A DNA stretch of 64,000 bases from Isoetes taiwanensis (GCA_021234155.1 JAJEKV010000046.1:5151012-5215011), one strand, 5' to 3'; numbered from the stretch's first letter, positions 46,279 to 57,935 are shown. The notes: generated by a model not told the origin, from the sequence alone. Numbers and translations are program-made.

Positions 46279-47282
46279 AAAAGTTTCGACACCTTCGGGC
46301 CGTGGGAATTAAGGGCTAAGAGTTCAAGAGGTTCTACTATAAAGTAGAATGGTTTGGTGATTGGTAAATGCACCAGCCAAGATGAGTTAAGAGAAACAAG
46401 AAATGAACATAGGTCTAAGGGATTGATAGTTTCTTAAGTTTTGATTATTATTCTGTGCTATGTAAGGAAGAAAAGCTAATGGAATGCAGTTCATCAAGGA
46501 GCTAAGCTTGGTCGAAAGTTACCGAAAATAGGATGAAATGTTAAGACGGATGTTTTCATGCAAGGCATGAACAGTGGAACATGGTAATTGTGAAGGTATG
46601 TTTCTACAAATTTCTATAACTGGTAGATTGTCTAATGGTGGACCATGTTGCCGCGTTACTTTAAAGTAAACCATGTGTAGGGAGTTGTACTACTTCAGCA
46701 AAGTCAGTACTAAGATTGTGAGGGCCCATGAACAGTGCTTAAAGAGGTAAACACAAGGGTTTAGGAAGTTGTTAGCTATGTTGAGTAGGTTCTTTTTGTG
46801 AGACGTCATAGTAAACTATGTTCATAATCTTTTAGGTTCCCTTGAATTTACTTGTGTGGGTTGTATAGCCATAAGATACACAGATGGGGGGATGTGATTA
46901 TGCTTTTATTTGTCACTCTTGGATTTGGCCACCCAAGTTGTGTCATATGAGTACATATCTAGTCCGAGCTGAGTATCTCTCTTTCCATGGTGGGCTTAGT
47001 ATTTTATGGTGAGCTATTTTATCCTTAGTAGGAAAAAGTAGATTAACTCTATGATGCAGATGTTTGCTACATTAGCTTGGATATATATAGTAAATAATTT
47101 ATACGAATTTCATTATAAGTTTAGTTTCAAACTTTATACATGCTAGTGGCAAGGTTGATGCACTTAGTTGTATTTTGAGTATGTGGTACATTAAATTGCG
47201 ACTGCACCAATTTGGACAGAAATAGTAGAGCTTAAGCCATATGTAGGTTAATGAGGAAGTTGTTGTATAATGTGGAAGGGTA

Positions 47283-47486
47283 TTGGGAATACCCATGTTC
47301 TACTGCTATTGTGGCAGAAATGTACAATTGAGAAGACTGCATCAAAACATAGCAGTGGCTCCGAGTCACGATAAGAGATGCCCTAGTTGGCTAAAGCTTA
47401 GTCTTTTGCATTTAAAAGTAATAGAAGAAGTGTTAGACAGCATTCAAGCTGTTGTACCTCAAATAACTCATGAGGACATGAGTTGA
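47283..47486 (+). other. Open frame inside the LTR element, no recognised domain
   Basis: It contains AVAPSHDKRCPSWLKL and a short amphipathic tail. It lies directly before the purine tract, where the end of pol would be in an autonomous parent, but nothing in it is diagnostic. Confidence 0.2.
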
Positions 47487-47492
47487 ATTTTA

Positions 47493-47503
47493 CAAGGGGA
47501 GAA
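47493..47503 (+). promoter_or_regulatory. Polypurine tract
   Basis: The sequence caaggggagaa directly precedes the LTR start tgtaacgaacc at 47504, as expected for priming of plus-strand synthesis. Confidence 0.85.
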
Positions 47504-49570
47504 TGTAACGAACCTAGTGGTTTACTTTGTCTCAGTATAAGAGGGTGTAGATCATCTAACGACCTTGTTGATATGCGTCCATGGGTTATGCTAGTAGTGG
47601 CATTTAAAACTATAGAAATATATTAGCAAAGGTTATATAAGCAGAAGGTGTTAGATTAATGTGTATTGGACTTGTAAAATATGATAAGCATGCATTAGAT
47701 TGCATGCATGTACATGCACATGTGCATGCATGCATGTGATTGCATGCACAACACTTGTCTAGCATGCATATGCATTGAGATTTACTCATTGTATATATAT
47801 ATTGGATGTGAACAAAGGAGAGGGTGTCTTGGTTTGGTGAAGGATCTTGTTTATTGTTCTCCTCTACCTATTCTCTAGAGAAGGAGAGGCTGGCCGAATT
47901 GTAGAACAGTAGCAGAAACCGAAAGGAGTTTGCAGATGGGAAGGTGATGAGGAAATAGAAGCAAGGAAGGCAGACCCAGTCGATAGGAAGCAGAATCAAT
48001 CTGAGAAACTGAGGTGGGGATTTGATGCGTGCTTGGGGATTTGATGAGTGCTTGGTTTGTTGTATTGCTTGGTGGTGCTTGCAGTAGAACCGACAGTTAT
48101 GGCAAACCCAATCGGTTGTTTCAGCTAGAATAGATCTTCAATTTGGTTCTATCCAAAGTCTTCCTTATGAATTCTGGCCTGTTCTGCCTCCATCCCAGCC
48201 AGTTTTTGATCTTGTTTGCCATCCTGGCAGTATTTCTGCGCGAAAGAGAGCCTCTAATATGTCTTTTTGGTTTCCAAATCTTTTCCTTTACAATCACTTT
48301 GCCCTTAAGTCCATTAAAAGCCTTGTAGGTTAGTTGGTTAGTAGTTGAGCCTTTCCGGCTACAGATCTAGGTTCGAATCTAGACTCAAGCATATGTTTTT
48401 GCACAAGTATTCCTTTTTGAACTTAGGGATATAAGGGTCAGGTAATTCATCCGTTTATATTAGTTATTATCCTAAGGTTTAGACCATACCATAATATACC
48501 TTTATGTTTTAGAATATTGACCATGCATTAATGGAACAATAGGGTCCATTCTTTAGAGTTGTAGTCTTGCAGGACTTATTAGGCATAGTATGGGAATCTT
48601 ACGTGAATAATTATTGTTAGGTTTTAAGTTATTGAATCTAGTTTATATTATTATTTGGAGTTCATGTTCTTGCTTTGAGATGTGGCAATGAGATGTTATC
48701 ACTTGGTTATGAAATATCTTGGTATGAACCTCATTCTATTGTATTGCATTGTTTGTGGTTGTTCTTGGAAGTAAGATGCATGAGGATTTTATGCTATCTC
48801 GTATTGGATCAACTTAAAGGTTATAGGTGATATTCTATCTTGTAAAGTCATGATGGATGATGTTGCATCTTGCATTGCAAACGGACCATCTTCGGAGGGG
48901 TGGAATGGCCGTGAGACTCTGCATCCGTTCCAGATGGCTAGACGGATGGCATGTTGCATTTACGCCCCACCTTCAGAGGGGTGGGGTGGTCGTGTAACTC
49001 CGCATCCGAGCCAGATGGCCTGACGGATGAGTTAACCCTATACGTATAAATGGAGAGAGTGGTCTCCTTGGGGTCGCAACCCAAGGATTACGCTTGGCAG
49101 GGGCGTAGTGGAGCAGGTAAAATTGTTGTTGTTCTTATCTTTGATGGGTATGCTAGATTACTTTGTGGATGATGTTATACGCTAGATTGCTTTGTGGTTG
49201 ATGTTGTGGATGCTCCCGAAATGTTTTCTCCCCACTTAGTCCTTGTGGACTAACCCCCTTGTGTTGTTTGTGTATGTTTAAGACGGTACGTCCTGAGCTG
49301 AGAATGCAGTATTCGGATGGAGAGTCTAGGGATGAGGTTGCGACAGCAGGAGCATTTTCCAGAGTCATCCTCGATGACTTATAAGGAGGACTTGTTGAGC
49401 TAATAGGAGTTGTTAGCATGCCAAACTCAGATGAGCTTGGTCTTGTATGTAATTATCTGATCAATGAGATTAATACTTTATTGAGCAAGTATACGAGTAC
49501 CTTGGATGTTTAACTTAGATGTTAAACGTGTCGGTGCAACGGCCTAGGCCAAGGGGCTAGGTCCGTTTCA
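47504..49570 (+). repeat. 3' LTR, 2.07 kb
   Basis: It runs from TG at 47504 to CA at 49570. It includes a GCATGC-rich block at 47690-47780, a tRNA-like segment at 48326-48390, two diverged copies of an about 75-bp unit (cttc(g/a)gaggggtgg and catccg words) at 48890-49030, and a TATA box (cgtataaatgg) near 49043. Confidence 0.8.
48326..48395 (+). repeat. tRNA-derived SINE-like segment within the LTR
   Basis: An A-box-like ttagttggttagtagttgagc is followed 35 bases on by a B box, ggttcgaatct, at 48370-48380. That is the spacing of a Pol III type 2 promoter. There is no obvious tail. Confidence 0.45.
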
Positions 49571-50137
49571 TATACGCAAAGGCAAAGAGGCTTATTCTCC
49601 TCTTCACAAAGAGACAAGGAGAAATAGCAAATAAGAGCTGTTGAAAAGGACCTATTCGACCAGCCTTCCTCGCTGAAATTCAAGGCAGAGGGGCATTCCT
49701 GTATACAAAGTAGGTGTTTACGGGCCCTTTGATGGTGTTACTAGTGGGTACCTATGATCAATTGTAGCCAATGTATGGCGCCATGGAATCTGAAGAGCGG
49801 ATTCTAGGGCATCCCGCGACTGGGAGCCGGGAGCAGGTCCTGGAATCAGTGACCTAGTTCTAGGCTGCTACAACATGGTAACTGGGTTGCAAATGATTTG
49901 CCTTCAGATATACCGTTAAATTACTTGTTGAGCGGAATCGCCATGCTATTTTCTATTCTGGAGGTGGAAAGCGCGAGTTGGTTTCCATGTTATGCCCATT
50001 CAATTATGTTGACCTTCCTGAAACCATGTGAAGCATCGTAGTTTTGGATGGGGTCATGTTTAAACCATGGGCATATCCGTGATATTTAAACAGGTGCACT
50101 GGTGAGTGAGTGTAAAAGAAAGGAAATGGCCGAAGCA
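49571..50137 (+). pseudogene. Copy of the ankyrin-gene upstream region and start codon
   Basis: The segment is homologous to 57791-58500: it shares tatacgcaaag...aaagaggcttattctc, gaggggcattc, catggaatctg, cccgcgac, tatgttgaccttcctgaaacc, ggatggggtcat and the start context atggccgaagca. Homology stops right after codon 4 (MAEA). The TATA-like gatatataaacagg of the other copy is gatatttaaacagg here. The left edge coincides with the 3' LTR boundary, so the retroelement inserted into, or defines, one end of the copy. Confidence 0.8.
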
Positions 50138-50159
50138 GCACAGGCTTGTCAAAGAGGTT

Positions 50160-53130
50160 CCCTTCCTTACAGATTAGTCAGAAAGATAGTTCGTTTTGAA
50201 ATTTTTCCCTCTATGTGGTAGCCCTTTGGGTTAGCAACTTGGAGTGTCTTGAGTTCAAGGCACTCTTAGGACATTTAAGGACTTTTGGGGTCCATCATAC
50301 ATCCCTATGCTGCTCTGCTAGGAATCTAGGCTCAAACTTGGCAAAATCAGTTTTCCTATGATTGAACTCAAGATTCAACAAGTTGCGATGAATCTTATTT
50401 GTATGGTTCAGAATATGTAGAACAAGATGAAGTTGCATTTCAACAATAGGGGCATCTGCACATAGTCTGGTCTCCATTTTTTTTTTTTTGGATTGCCAAA
50501 TTTGAGCATCCCTCCAAATATTACCTTTTAAAGACTGTAAGTAAGCTGGCAAGCTGGCTTTCACTCAAAAGGTTTAGTCTGAGCAGGTCCTTAAACAGGT
50601 TTAGCCTAGAGGCTTTTCTTTTGCTTGCAATCATATACTCCAACCCCCTGTTTTTTATACTGGACATTCGTATACAGTAACACTGGAGCAGGGACATAAG
50701 AGGATAAATGCTTTCATAACATCATCAACACGACGTATACACACCATAGAACATAACAGGAGCAACTCACAGTAATAAAAGATAGCGCATCGGCAATGCT
50801 GAAGCCACTGACCGTAATCCAATACGTTAACATGGTCAAGCAGTCTACGCTTGATGGTGCACTGGAATAAATCACAGTGGAATATCCCTACATTAACAAA
50901 AATACAAGAATTTTGACCCAAAAGTAAGCCAAAAATAAATTGCGCATCCAGGAACTTATAAGATTATGTGGCTACAAAATGCGAAACATGCGATTGTACC
51001 AATTACGGTGCGGCTGCATTATGCGGTGAAAATGCTTTTGCATCGATGACATGACGCATTTGTGTTGAATTCCTAGCGACCGCCTGTTAGAAGTATATGG
51101 CCACATAGTGTCGTGGTCGCGCATATACATGGCCGCTTCCATTTATGTGTCCGCCCGCTGTGAGCCACACTATCGCATTGGAATTTTTTTCTTTTGATTG
51201 GGGTAAACTGCCAAAAATACGTATTACTTCTAAAATACGTTTCTTTAAAGAAATGCATACATGACGTACACAACCTATCCCAAGATAAATTGGTTGTAGA
51301 TATAAACATATAATTCCTAATGTCATATCTAGAATGGTCGATGTTTTTCCAAGTTTAAATATTGGAGAAGGTTCAATGTTCTCCGGTAAATGTAATTATA
51401 AGATAAATTGCTCATAAGATCTACTCATATGTTGACCTTTACATATTCTAAACGAGGTACACCCTGGACTACCACAGTCGTCGGATTCGTCGATCCTACG
51501 ACCCAGATCGTATGTTGGGGCCTCTGGGCACCTCTCGTTTCGTTTATAGTATAGTCATTTATGATTGGAGGCGCCTATGGTTTTGAAATATGAAATACGA
51601 TTTTGCCTACGGTTTTGAGGGAATATCGAATCTCTATATGGGTTTGCCTAAGATTTACAATATGAAATATGGGGATTCGAACCTCTACTAAAATAACTCA
51701 ATGTCTCAATAAGACTACTTTAACCAATGTACCTAGTGAGCTAATGTGATTATTTTTTATCTTGAATCTATGTTTTTTTTTTATAACAACCTATTCAATT
51801 ATTTTAGGGATAAATAGTCTATGGTTTAGGGAATTGTTATTTTTACATCCCTATCAAATCCTCTTGTTATTTTGCTACATATTCGAACCACTATATGAAT
51901 GTATCATTTTTTTTAGTAGAATAGGCCAAGATGCATCAAATGTTTCATGGATGAGCCTCTTGTGAGTTGCATAGAGTACTTACTTCACCGTAAAGGTATG
52001 GCCATGTTTTGTCATAGGCAGGCATACATTTCATGAGTGTGAAACTCAAATTCCTGATGTATAAAGTTGAGAAATATGTATTCTTGTGTAAATAATGTGT
52101 TTTTTTGTATTTTTTCATCGTCGGGCAGAAAAAAAAATTGCATCTACGAAACCTTCCAAAACGCATATGCAAAAATTAGAAAAAATAAAAGGAAAAAAAA
52201 TTACATTTTGCGCAAAATATATTGTCTCCGGTACGCGAGACCTCTTTCGGGTACCCGAAAGAGTGTATTTCGAATATGCAAAAAAAAAAGGAGGGTCTTG
52301 CCTTTAAAAAAAAAAAAGAAAAAGAAAAGGAAAAAGAAAAAAAAAATAATTTTGCATATGCGAAATACACCATTTTGAGTGCTTGAAAATAGTTTCACGT
52401 GCCCAAAATAATGTAAAAAACAGACAGTGAAAATAAACGTATGTCAAAATTGCCATATCATATGGAATACACGTCTTAAGTATAAAATGTATGCAGTATT
52501 GAGCCTATCCCTGGTCACAAGCAAAAAAAGAATAAGGACATTTTTGGAGTCCATGCCAAAATGTTAGGTAGGTTTGTTTTCTATATAATAAGACTTCCCT
52601 GTTGTGGAAACTTGTGGACGTGCGGCAGTGCAGAGGCAGGTTGACACATTAAGGAATTTTGTAAAGGGACCTCCGTATAACGAGGATGAAAGTTAGACGT
52701 TGCTTCTGCACCACGTGTCGCCAATCGGACGGTTGCAACAGAGAATGTCACAAAAAAAAAAAAAAACAGTGTTATAGTGAATGTATTTTCCTGGAAAAGA
52801 AAGTGTGCCTAAAAATGCCAAGTGGCAGGAAACCATTGGACGCCAGGGCAAAATGATGCCTAGCTTTTGTTTACATTTCACATGACTATTCTGTCACTAG
52901 TCTCCTTATGGGTAAATTGGGATCATTGGATCCCAGTATATTATGAAGAATATGCCAGATCTATGGTTGAGGAATATACACCTCAGATCCACGTATAAAA
53001 ATGATTCCCCATATGAGTAATGCATATGAAAATACAACATGTTAAAATAGAGCCCGAACCATTGCACATAAACCTACCAAGGTGATGCATCTCTGAAATG
53101 AATACAAAGGAACTATGGAAATGAAAGAAT
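50160..53130. other. AT-rich stretch with degenerate repeats and one tRNA-like segment
   Basis: No supported gene. At 51264-51281 and about 52500 lie reversed copies of the leader of the 43-kb palindrome cluster. Around 52200-52395 gcgcaaaa, cgcgaga, gcatatgcgaaatac and its mirror gtatttcgaatatgc bracket an A-rich tract, a decayed version of the same palindrome arrangement. Confidence 0.5.
51660..51755 (-). repeat. tRNA-like SINE-type segment, minus strand
   Basis: The reverse complement reads ttagctcactagg...ggttcgaatcccc, an A-box-like and a perfect B-box word (51673-51683) about 45 bases apart. The cloverleaf is not convincing, so a SINE or tRNA relic is favoured over a tRNA gene. Confidence 0.45.
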
Positions 53131-53481
53131 TTGGGCTGCCTAAAAAAAACTGTGCAGCTAATCGCAAAAGGATCCTGCGATGTGGACCAGATATTCCGGC
53201 CTCAAAGAGAAAGTCCAAATAGGAAAAGCGAGAAGCGAAAGAAAGAATTCAGAGAAGAGCTTTCACAACATAAAATTCAGAGCTTTCAAGAAGAAGTTAT
53301 CCATGCAGGAGCATTTAACCGATGCATTTCCAATGAATGCAGCATCTTCAGTTGTCAGATTTCTAGTCCATCAGGCCGAATGTATCCTTCAAAATTAGAA
53401 ACAAAGGTTCGACTATCTTTGCCTGATACTGAAGATCCTCCCATAGTTTTCTTTCCTCCCACGGTTTTCTTTCGAACATAA
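53131..53481 (+). other. Unrecognised 116-codon open frame
   Basis: The frame starts with ATG. The N-terminal half is Lys/Arg/Glu-rich (SEKRKKEFREELSQHKIQSF) and the C-terminal half is Ser/Pro-rich. No domain, homologue or splice support was found. It ends 250 bp before the left TIR of the Harbinger-like element. Confidence 0.22.
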
Positions 53482-53734
53482 GTCCTGCGCTTGCCAATGC
53501 CAAGCATCACGCTGCCGAGACCAAATGTAGAAAAGCATATGCCATAACAAACGTCTAATTTAGGACCTTAGAAAATTTCAAAAAGAAAAAGAAAACCCCC
53601 TTTTTGGGCCAATCTTTGCCCAAATCATGAATTTTGGAATCTATAACTTAGTAAAAGACTAACATGGTAGCAATTCAACCATCTTGAATGTCCTTTAATA
53701 TTTACTCATTGTGTTGAATCCACTGGGAGTCTTA

Positions 53735-53764
53735 GGGTGCCTTCGCACTGACCGTTAAGTTAGG
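53735..53764 (+). repeat. Left terminal inverted repeat
   Basis: The TIR starts gggtgccttcgcac directly after TTA. It matches the right TIR over about 30 bases with four or five differences. Confidence 0.8.
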
Positions 53765-54419
53765 ATTGGGTTAAGGTTTTAACAGTTTTGAGTTTCACAC
53801 CACAAGTTAGGTTAGAGTTCCGTTAAGTTATATATTTAGTATTCCGTTAATTTTCTTAACCTAAAATCACTAATCCAAACCATCTTCACACCACTTTACG
53901 TTAAGTTAAGAAATTTAACGCAAAAATAACCCAAAAATAAAAATGAACTGGAAGTTAAAGTGACCTCCGGAGGTCACTTTAAATGTCAGACGCTGATTAG
54001 CATGGCGATCGTTATCGAGGTAGTCGCGGAGGTCGGAGAGGCGTCGCAGCAAAGCTGGTGCCGACGGAATTAGCTAAATCTAATGCAAGGTCGCTTGGGT
54101 AAAAAAGATAACATTTTTTTTTGCTTCTTTTGAACCATATTTGCGTTGGCATCTTTCTGTTGGAGTTCCCATCCTTCTGTTGGAGTTCCCATCGTAAGCT
54201 TCTTCCTGCAGGACTTTCCCAGCCTGTGGCATCTTTCTGTTGGTGTTTCCCTGCCCCATGCCCCTTCTGAATTTTGCTGGAAGGAAATAAACTCTTGCAA
54301 AAGCTCTGGGTGGCCTGAATAGGCGATTGTTTTTTGTTCAAAGTTGGATTGTTGGTTGTTTCCCTTCTTTAGGATCGTCATTCAAGAGCAAATCAGTTTT
54401 TGTTTGTTGGTTTCAAAGG

Positions 54420-54925
54420 ATGCTAGAACAGAGTGTGTCTTTTACCAAATTTCAGCCCTGGAATCCCCTTCTAAGTTCTAAAGCTCTTTGTAGCAGAGCC
54501 GAATATGCAGAGGTAAGCATTTTTTGCTGTGGGCTTCCACTATTTTTTGCATTTCAAGAATGCTGCCATCTCTGAGCTCTAATCTCTGGACAGTATATAA
54601 AGTCTATTTGTATTTGTTGTGTTCTGTTGGAAGCTAAGCAAACGTTTAAATATTGGCATTTGATATTTCTTTAGGTCAATACCAACAAAGCTCAGGAACT
54701 TCGTTCTGGTTATTTGAACCTTACCATGAAGCCAGATGGCCTTTCAGTAAATTTATAAGGAACTTGATATGTTTTATATACGTGACCTACTGATTTATCA
54801 GGTTTGCTGCTGTAAGAAGGGTGGTAAATTTAAAAAGGCAGAAGCAACTGAAAAAATGCGAAATTTGGGGACACAGTCACCATCTTTAAATGGTTCTCCA
54901 CAAGTTATACTAGTTGATCATGTAA
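54420..54925 (+). pseudogene. Exon-like blocks of an unidentified N-terminus inside the TIR element
   Basis: 54420-54511 opens with ATG and encodes MLEQSVSFTKFQPWNPLLSS up to a gtaagc donor. 54676-54758 follows a tttctttag acceptor and joins in phase (VNTNKAQELRSGYLNLTMK), but hits TAA. A third open block begins after an acceptor at about 54802 (KKGGKFKKAEATEKMRNLG or a shifted frame) with a gtaaga donor near 54921. They may be the 5' exons of the SMP gene whose later exons lie downstream. No domain is recognised. Confidence 0.35.
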
Positions 54926-55275
54926 GAGAACTTGCTCGGCTTCATGACGTATAATTGAGCTGCCGCCTTATGATTCACCTATTAATACTTGCAGGCTTTG
55001 TCAAGCAAAGTGTATAAAAACTTAGAATGGCTCTAGTCAATGAAGCAGATGACAATCTTATGCCTTATCACATATGGGGTTTGTCATTTCCGTTAAGTGT
55101 TGATAAAAGGCTTGTTGGCATCGTAAACTTTTATTAGGAAAGATACCTCGTGAAGTGGCATGATTGGCACGCGTGCAATGCATTTTTGTATATGATCTCC
55201 TCAGACTTGTGCGTAATTGTACTATTGTTAATTCCAGTTGTTGTTAATAATCATGGATTTTTTTGGGTCGCCAAA

Positions 55276-56050
55276 GAATGCGAGAGCTACAAGACCTATC
55301 AGCAGGAAGTTTCCACAAACAACTGATGGGCTACTTGAAATCAATGGCATTGGGAAGTGAGTCCTCCTAAGCAGTGTATTGTAATCTGAGCTACAAGCAC
55401 CATGTACTATTATTATTATTTTTGTTGTTGATGTGGGGGTAAAAGCAACAAATATGGTGCATCATCTCAGACCGCATGAAGTATGTCTTCTCTAAGAAGT
55501 CCTTGAGCATAAAAGGAAGAATAGTTCGAATTTGTTAGGACGAGAGCTAGTTGTGCATACATATACTTCTTATGGCACATAGCCATTTTAGACGGTTGTT
55601 GATGGTTTGTAAACCATACATTTCTTACCTATCCACTGTACCACCAAATGGCAGCAAAATTGTTTAACGAAATCGTTGCCTACAGTACAGTTACATGCGT
55701 ATTTCTTTCCTCTCAAGTATGTTTTGTTAAAATACTTGCTTAAACTTAATTTTGTATTATTGGTCTGCTTTAGGTGGAGGATATTGCCATAACTGGCATT
55801 TTCAGGCTGGTTTTCAAACCATTAGTTGATGATATCCCATGCTTTGGCGCAATCATGTACTCTCTGAGGCAGCAGGTACATTTCTTCCCATAAATCATTC
55901 CAAGCAAAAGTAAAATCCCATTTGTGAGATTGGCTTATACTTGTTACTGTTGTCCAGAAAAGTCTTTGATTTTCGGCTCAAAATACTACGTGGAGATACT
56001 GCTTCATTTCTCGGACTGGCTGGAGCTATTGATGTATGGCTATTGATGTA
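55276..56050 (+). pseudogene. SMP-domain (synaptotagmin-like lipid transfer) gene fragment inside the TIR element
   Basis: Exon-like 55276-55356 encodes RELQDLSAGSFHKQLMGYLK up to a gtgagt donor. Exon 55774-55875 (acceptor ctttag, donor gtacat, 34 codons) encodes VEDIAITGIFRLVFKPLVDD followed by CFGAIMYSLRQ. A third block from 55958 encodes [20 protein letters not shown]. The pattern resembles the SMP lipid-transfer domain of plant synaptotagmins and related membrane-contact-site proteins (TLKPLVPSFPCF, VDFGLKL, IPGL landmarks). The third block has an extra T that shifts the frame right after the acceptor, and a 14-bp tandem duplication (tattgatgtatggc) near 56031-56058. C2 domains are absent. 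It is a dead fragment, with introns retained, so it came from DNA and not from mRNA. Confidence 0.62.
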
Positions 56051-56252
56051 TGGCGGGACTTTCTGAAATAGATTCTGATTGTAAAATGCAATGTCAAGAA
56101 CGAGCCATGTAGTGGTTGTACCCATTAATTGAATACCATGTTCCGTGTCATTGTCGTGCATATTTTTTGCTATTTCTTTATCTTCCTTATTGTTATGCAA
56201 ATCACTTGTTTTTCAACTCTCTCATTTGTACAAATCTGTAAACAGAAACGGA

Positions 56253-56482
56253 TTCAAGAATGTTGTCACAAAAGCAATGTGAGAAGTAGAGGCCCTTGCT
56301 GCTTTGAGCTGGAGGAAAGACAAAATATCACATGTTCAATAGCTAAAGGATTTAGCATATGTCCCCCTTCAAGAATGTTGTCACAAAAGCAATGTGAGAA
56401 GTAGAAGCCCTTACTGCTTTGAGCTGGAGGAAAGACAAAATATCACATGTTCAATAGCTAAAGGATTTAGCATATGTCCCCC
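56253..56482. repeat. 115-bp tandem duplication
   Basis: The unit starting ttcaagaatgttgtcacaaa at 56253 recurs at 56368 with two or three differences, ending gcatatgtccccc in both. Confidence 0.9.
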
Positions 56483-56999
56483 AACATTTAACATTGCCTG
56501 AAAGTTCCATCTTTCTTTAGAAACATATCCTTCTAGTAACGTGTGTCATGTATGCAAAATATATCATTTGCTTACCTTTCGAGCAAGTGTTAATATTTGA
56601 CGAGCATTACTTGGAACTCCGTACTCAAGAAAGGCCTGACTTCAGAGACATCATAGACTTGCTAAACTTATATGCATCATAGAAGCATTATAAATATTCA
56701 TCCAAAAAGCTAGTTTACGCTGAGAGACATCCCTCCTCTCAGTCAATAAGACCAAAATCCTTGTAATTAAAGACTTGTAAAGCCATAAGGATATAGCAAA
56801 ATAATTACTTTCAAACTTGCTCATCTACGCCTAGTCAGCCTCAGAACATTACTTTAGTCTCCACTGAAAGAAAGCTATGTGTGGAGCACAACTTGATGCA
56901 ACTGAATCTGCTTTAATGCTAATAAAGTTCATGTAGGCTCCAGTATCTTCTAATTTTGAGTCTTCATGCACCCATATGGATCGGCCAATCAATCTCGAT

Positions 57000-57150
57000 G
57001 CACATTCAAAGAATCTTTAGTGATGGAATGTTGGGCATCCGAGTAGTTAATCTTTAGTGATGGAATGTTGGGTATCCGAAAGGCTTAATCAATCTCGATG
57101 CACATTCAAAGAATCTTTAGTGTTGGAATGTTGGAATGTTAGTGAAAGCA
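57000..57150. repeat. Local repeat cluster near the right TIR
   Basis: The phrases aatcaatctcgatgcacattcaaagaatctttagtg and tggaatgttggg(c/t)atccga are repeated two to three times in 150 bp. Confidence 0.8.
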
Positions 57151-57525
57151 TATGCATTCTAGAAAGTGATAACTTAACGGAGGTATGTGCGAAGGTATTG
57201 CCGTTAGCATTAAGTTAAAAAAAAATAACATAATGGACAAATGTGTGAAGCCATTGTCGTTAGCATTAAGTTAGATTAACTTAATAGCCACCTATGCGAA
57301 GAAATTATCATTAGCATTAAGTTAGCACTAACTTAACCAAGGCATGTGTGAACACATTTTTATTTTGCCGTTAAGTTAAAAAAAAATAACCTAACTTGTT
57401 TTAGTCTGAAAGGATTTAACTAGTTTTCGTTATATTAAAGTCTTAACGGAAAGCTAATTTAGTCTTGGTGCGAACATAAGGGTCTCTTATAAGTTTAACT
57501 GGGCAGTTAAAAAAATTAACTTAAT

Positions 57526-57555
57526 CCTAACTTAACGACGGGTGCGAAGGTACCC
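57526..57555 (-). repeat. Right terminal inverted repeat
   Basis: The reverse complement begins gggtaccttcgcac. On the plus strand the outer end is followed directly by TTA. Confidence 0.8.
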
Positions 57556-57935
57556 TTAGTATACAACTTGGAATTGATATTAAATAAAGTAAGCATTAGT
57601 ACCACATCATGGTGTGATTCACTCGACGGTTGAAAAAGGACCAAGCAATTTGTCTTATCGCAGCAAAATTGACCATACATCCAGCTTTGTCATATGGGTC
57701 GACTAGGCATTCAGTGTAGAAACGCCGATGCTTCTTATAGGGATAGTAGACTAGGGATTCCGTGCCGAAACGTTCGGTAAAATGAGATTCCCATATACGC
57801 AAAGACAAAGAGGCTTATTCTCTTCTTCATAAAGAGACAAGGAGAAATAGCAAAAAAGAGCTCTTGAAAAGGACCTATTCGGCCAGCCTTCCTCACTGAA
57901 ATTCAAGGCAGAGGGGCATTCTTGTATACAAAGTA

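Larger units (their letters stand above)
45884..49570 (+). mobile_element. Non-autonomous Ty3-like LTR retroelement, 5' LTR truncated
   Basis: A 5' LTR remnant (45884-46263), a primer-binding site complementary to initiator-Met tRNA (46266-46278), about 1.2 kb internal DNA with no gag or pol, a purine tract (47493-47503) and a 2.07-kb 3' LTR (47504-49570) are in the correct order. The two LTRs share their last 380 bp with few differences, including cggcctaggccaaggggctagg near the 3' end. The 5' LTR begins abruptly, so about 1.7 kb is missing. The element must rely on enzymes from a relative. Confidence 0.8.
53735..57555. mobile_element. PIF/Harbinger-like TIR element carrying host gene pieces
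   Basis: The left end reads gggtgccttcgcactgaccgttaagttagg; the right end, reverse-complemented, reads gggtaccttcgcacccgtcgttaagttagg. Each is flanked by TTA (53732-53734 and 57556-57558), the target duplication of the PIF/Harbinger superfamily. Subterminal zones (53760-53940 and 57160-57540) are crowded with gttaagtta words, a usual feature of such elements. The 3.8-kb interior has no visible DDE transposase but holds remnants of an SMP-domain gene on the plus strand. That makes it a non-autonomous, Pack-type element. Confidence 0.78.

Noticed and set aside
47690-47780. GCATGC-rich stretch as an origin or CRISPR-like array
   Set aside because: The repeats are irregular and overlapping and fall in the U3 part of an LTR; no spacer-repeat structure exists.
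50215-50275. tRNA-like text (gtggtagccctttggg...gagttcaaggcac)
   Set aside because: The B box does not match ggttc(g/a)a well and no tail or cloverleaf is visible.
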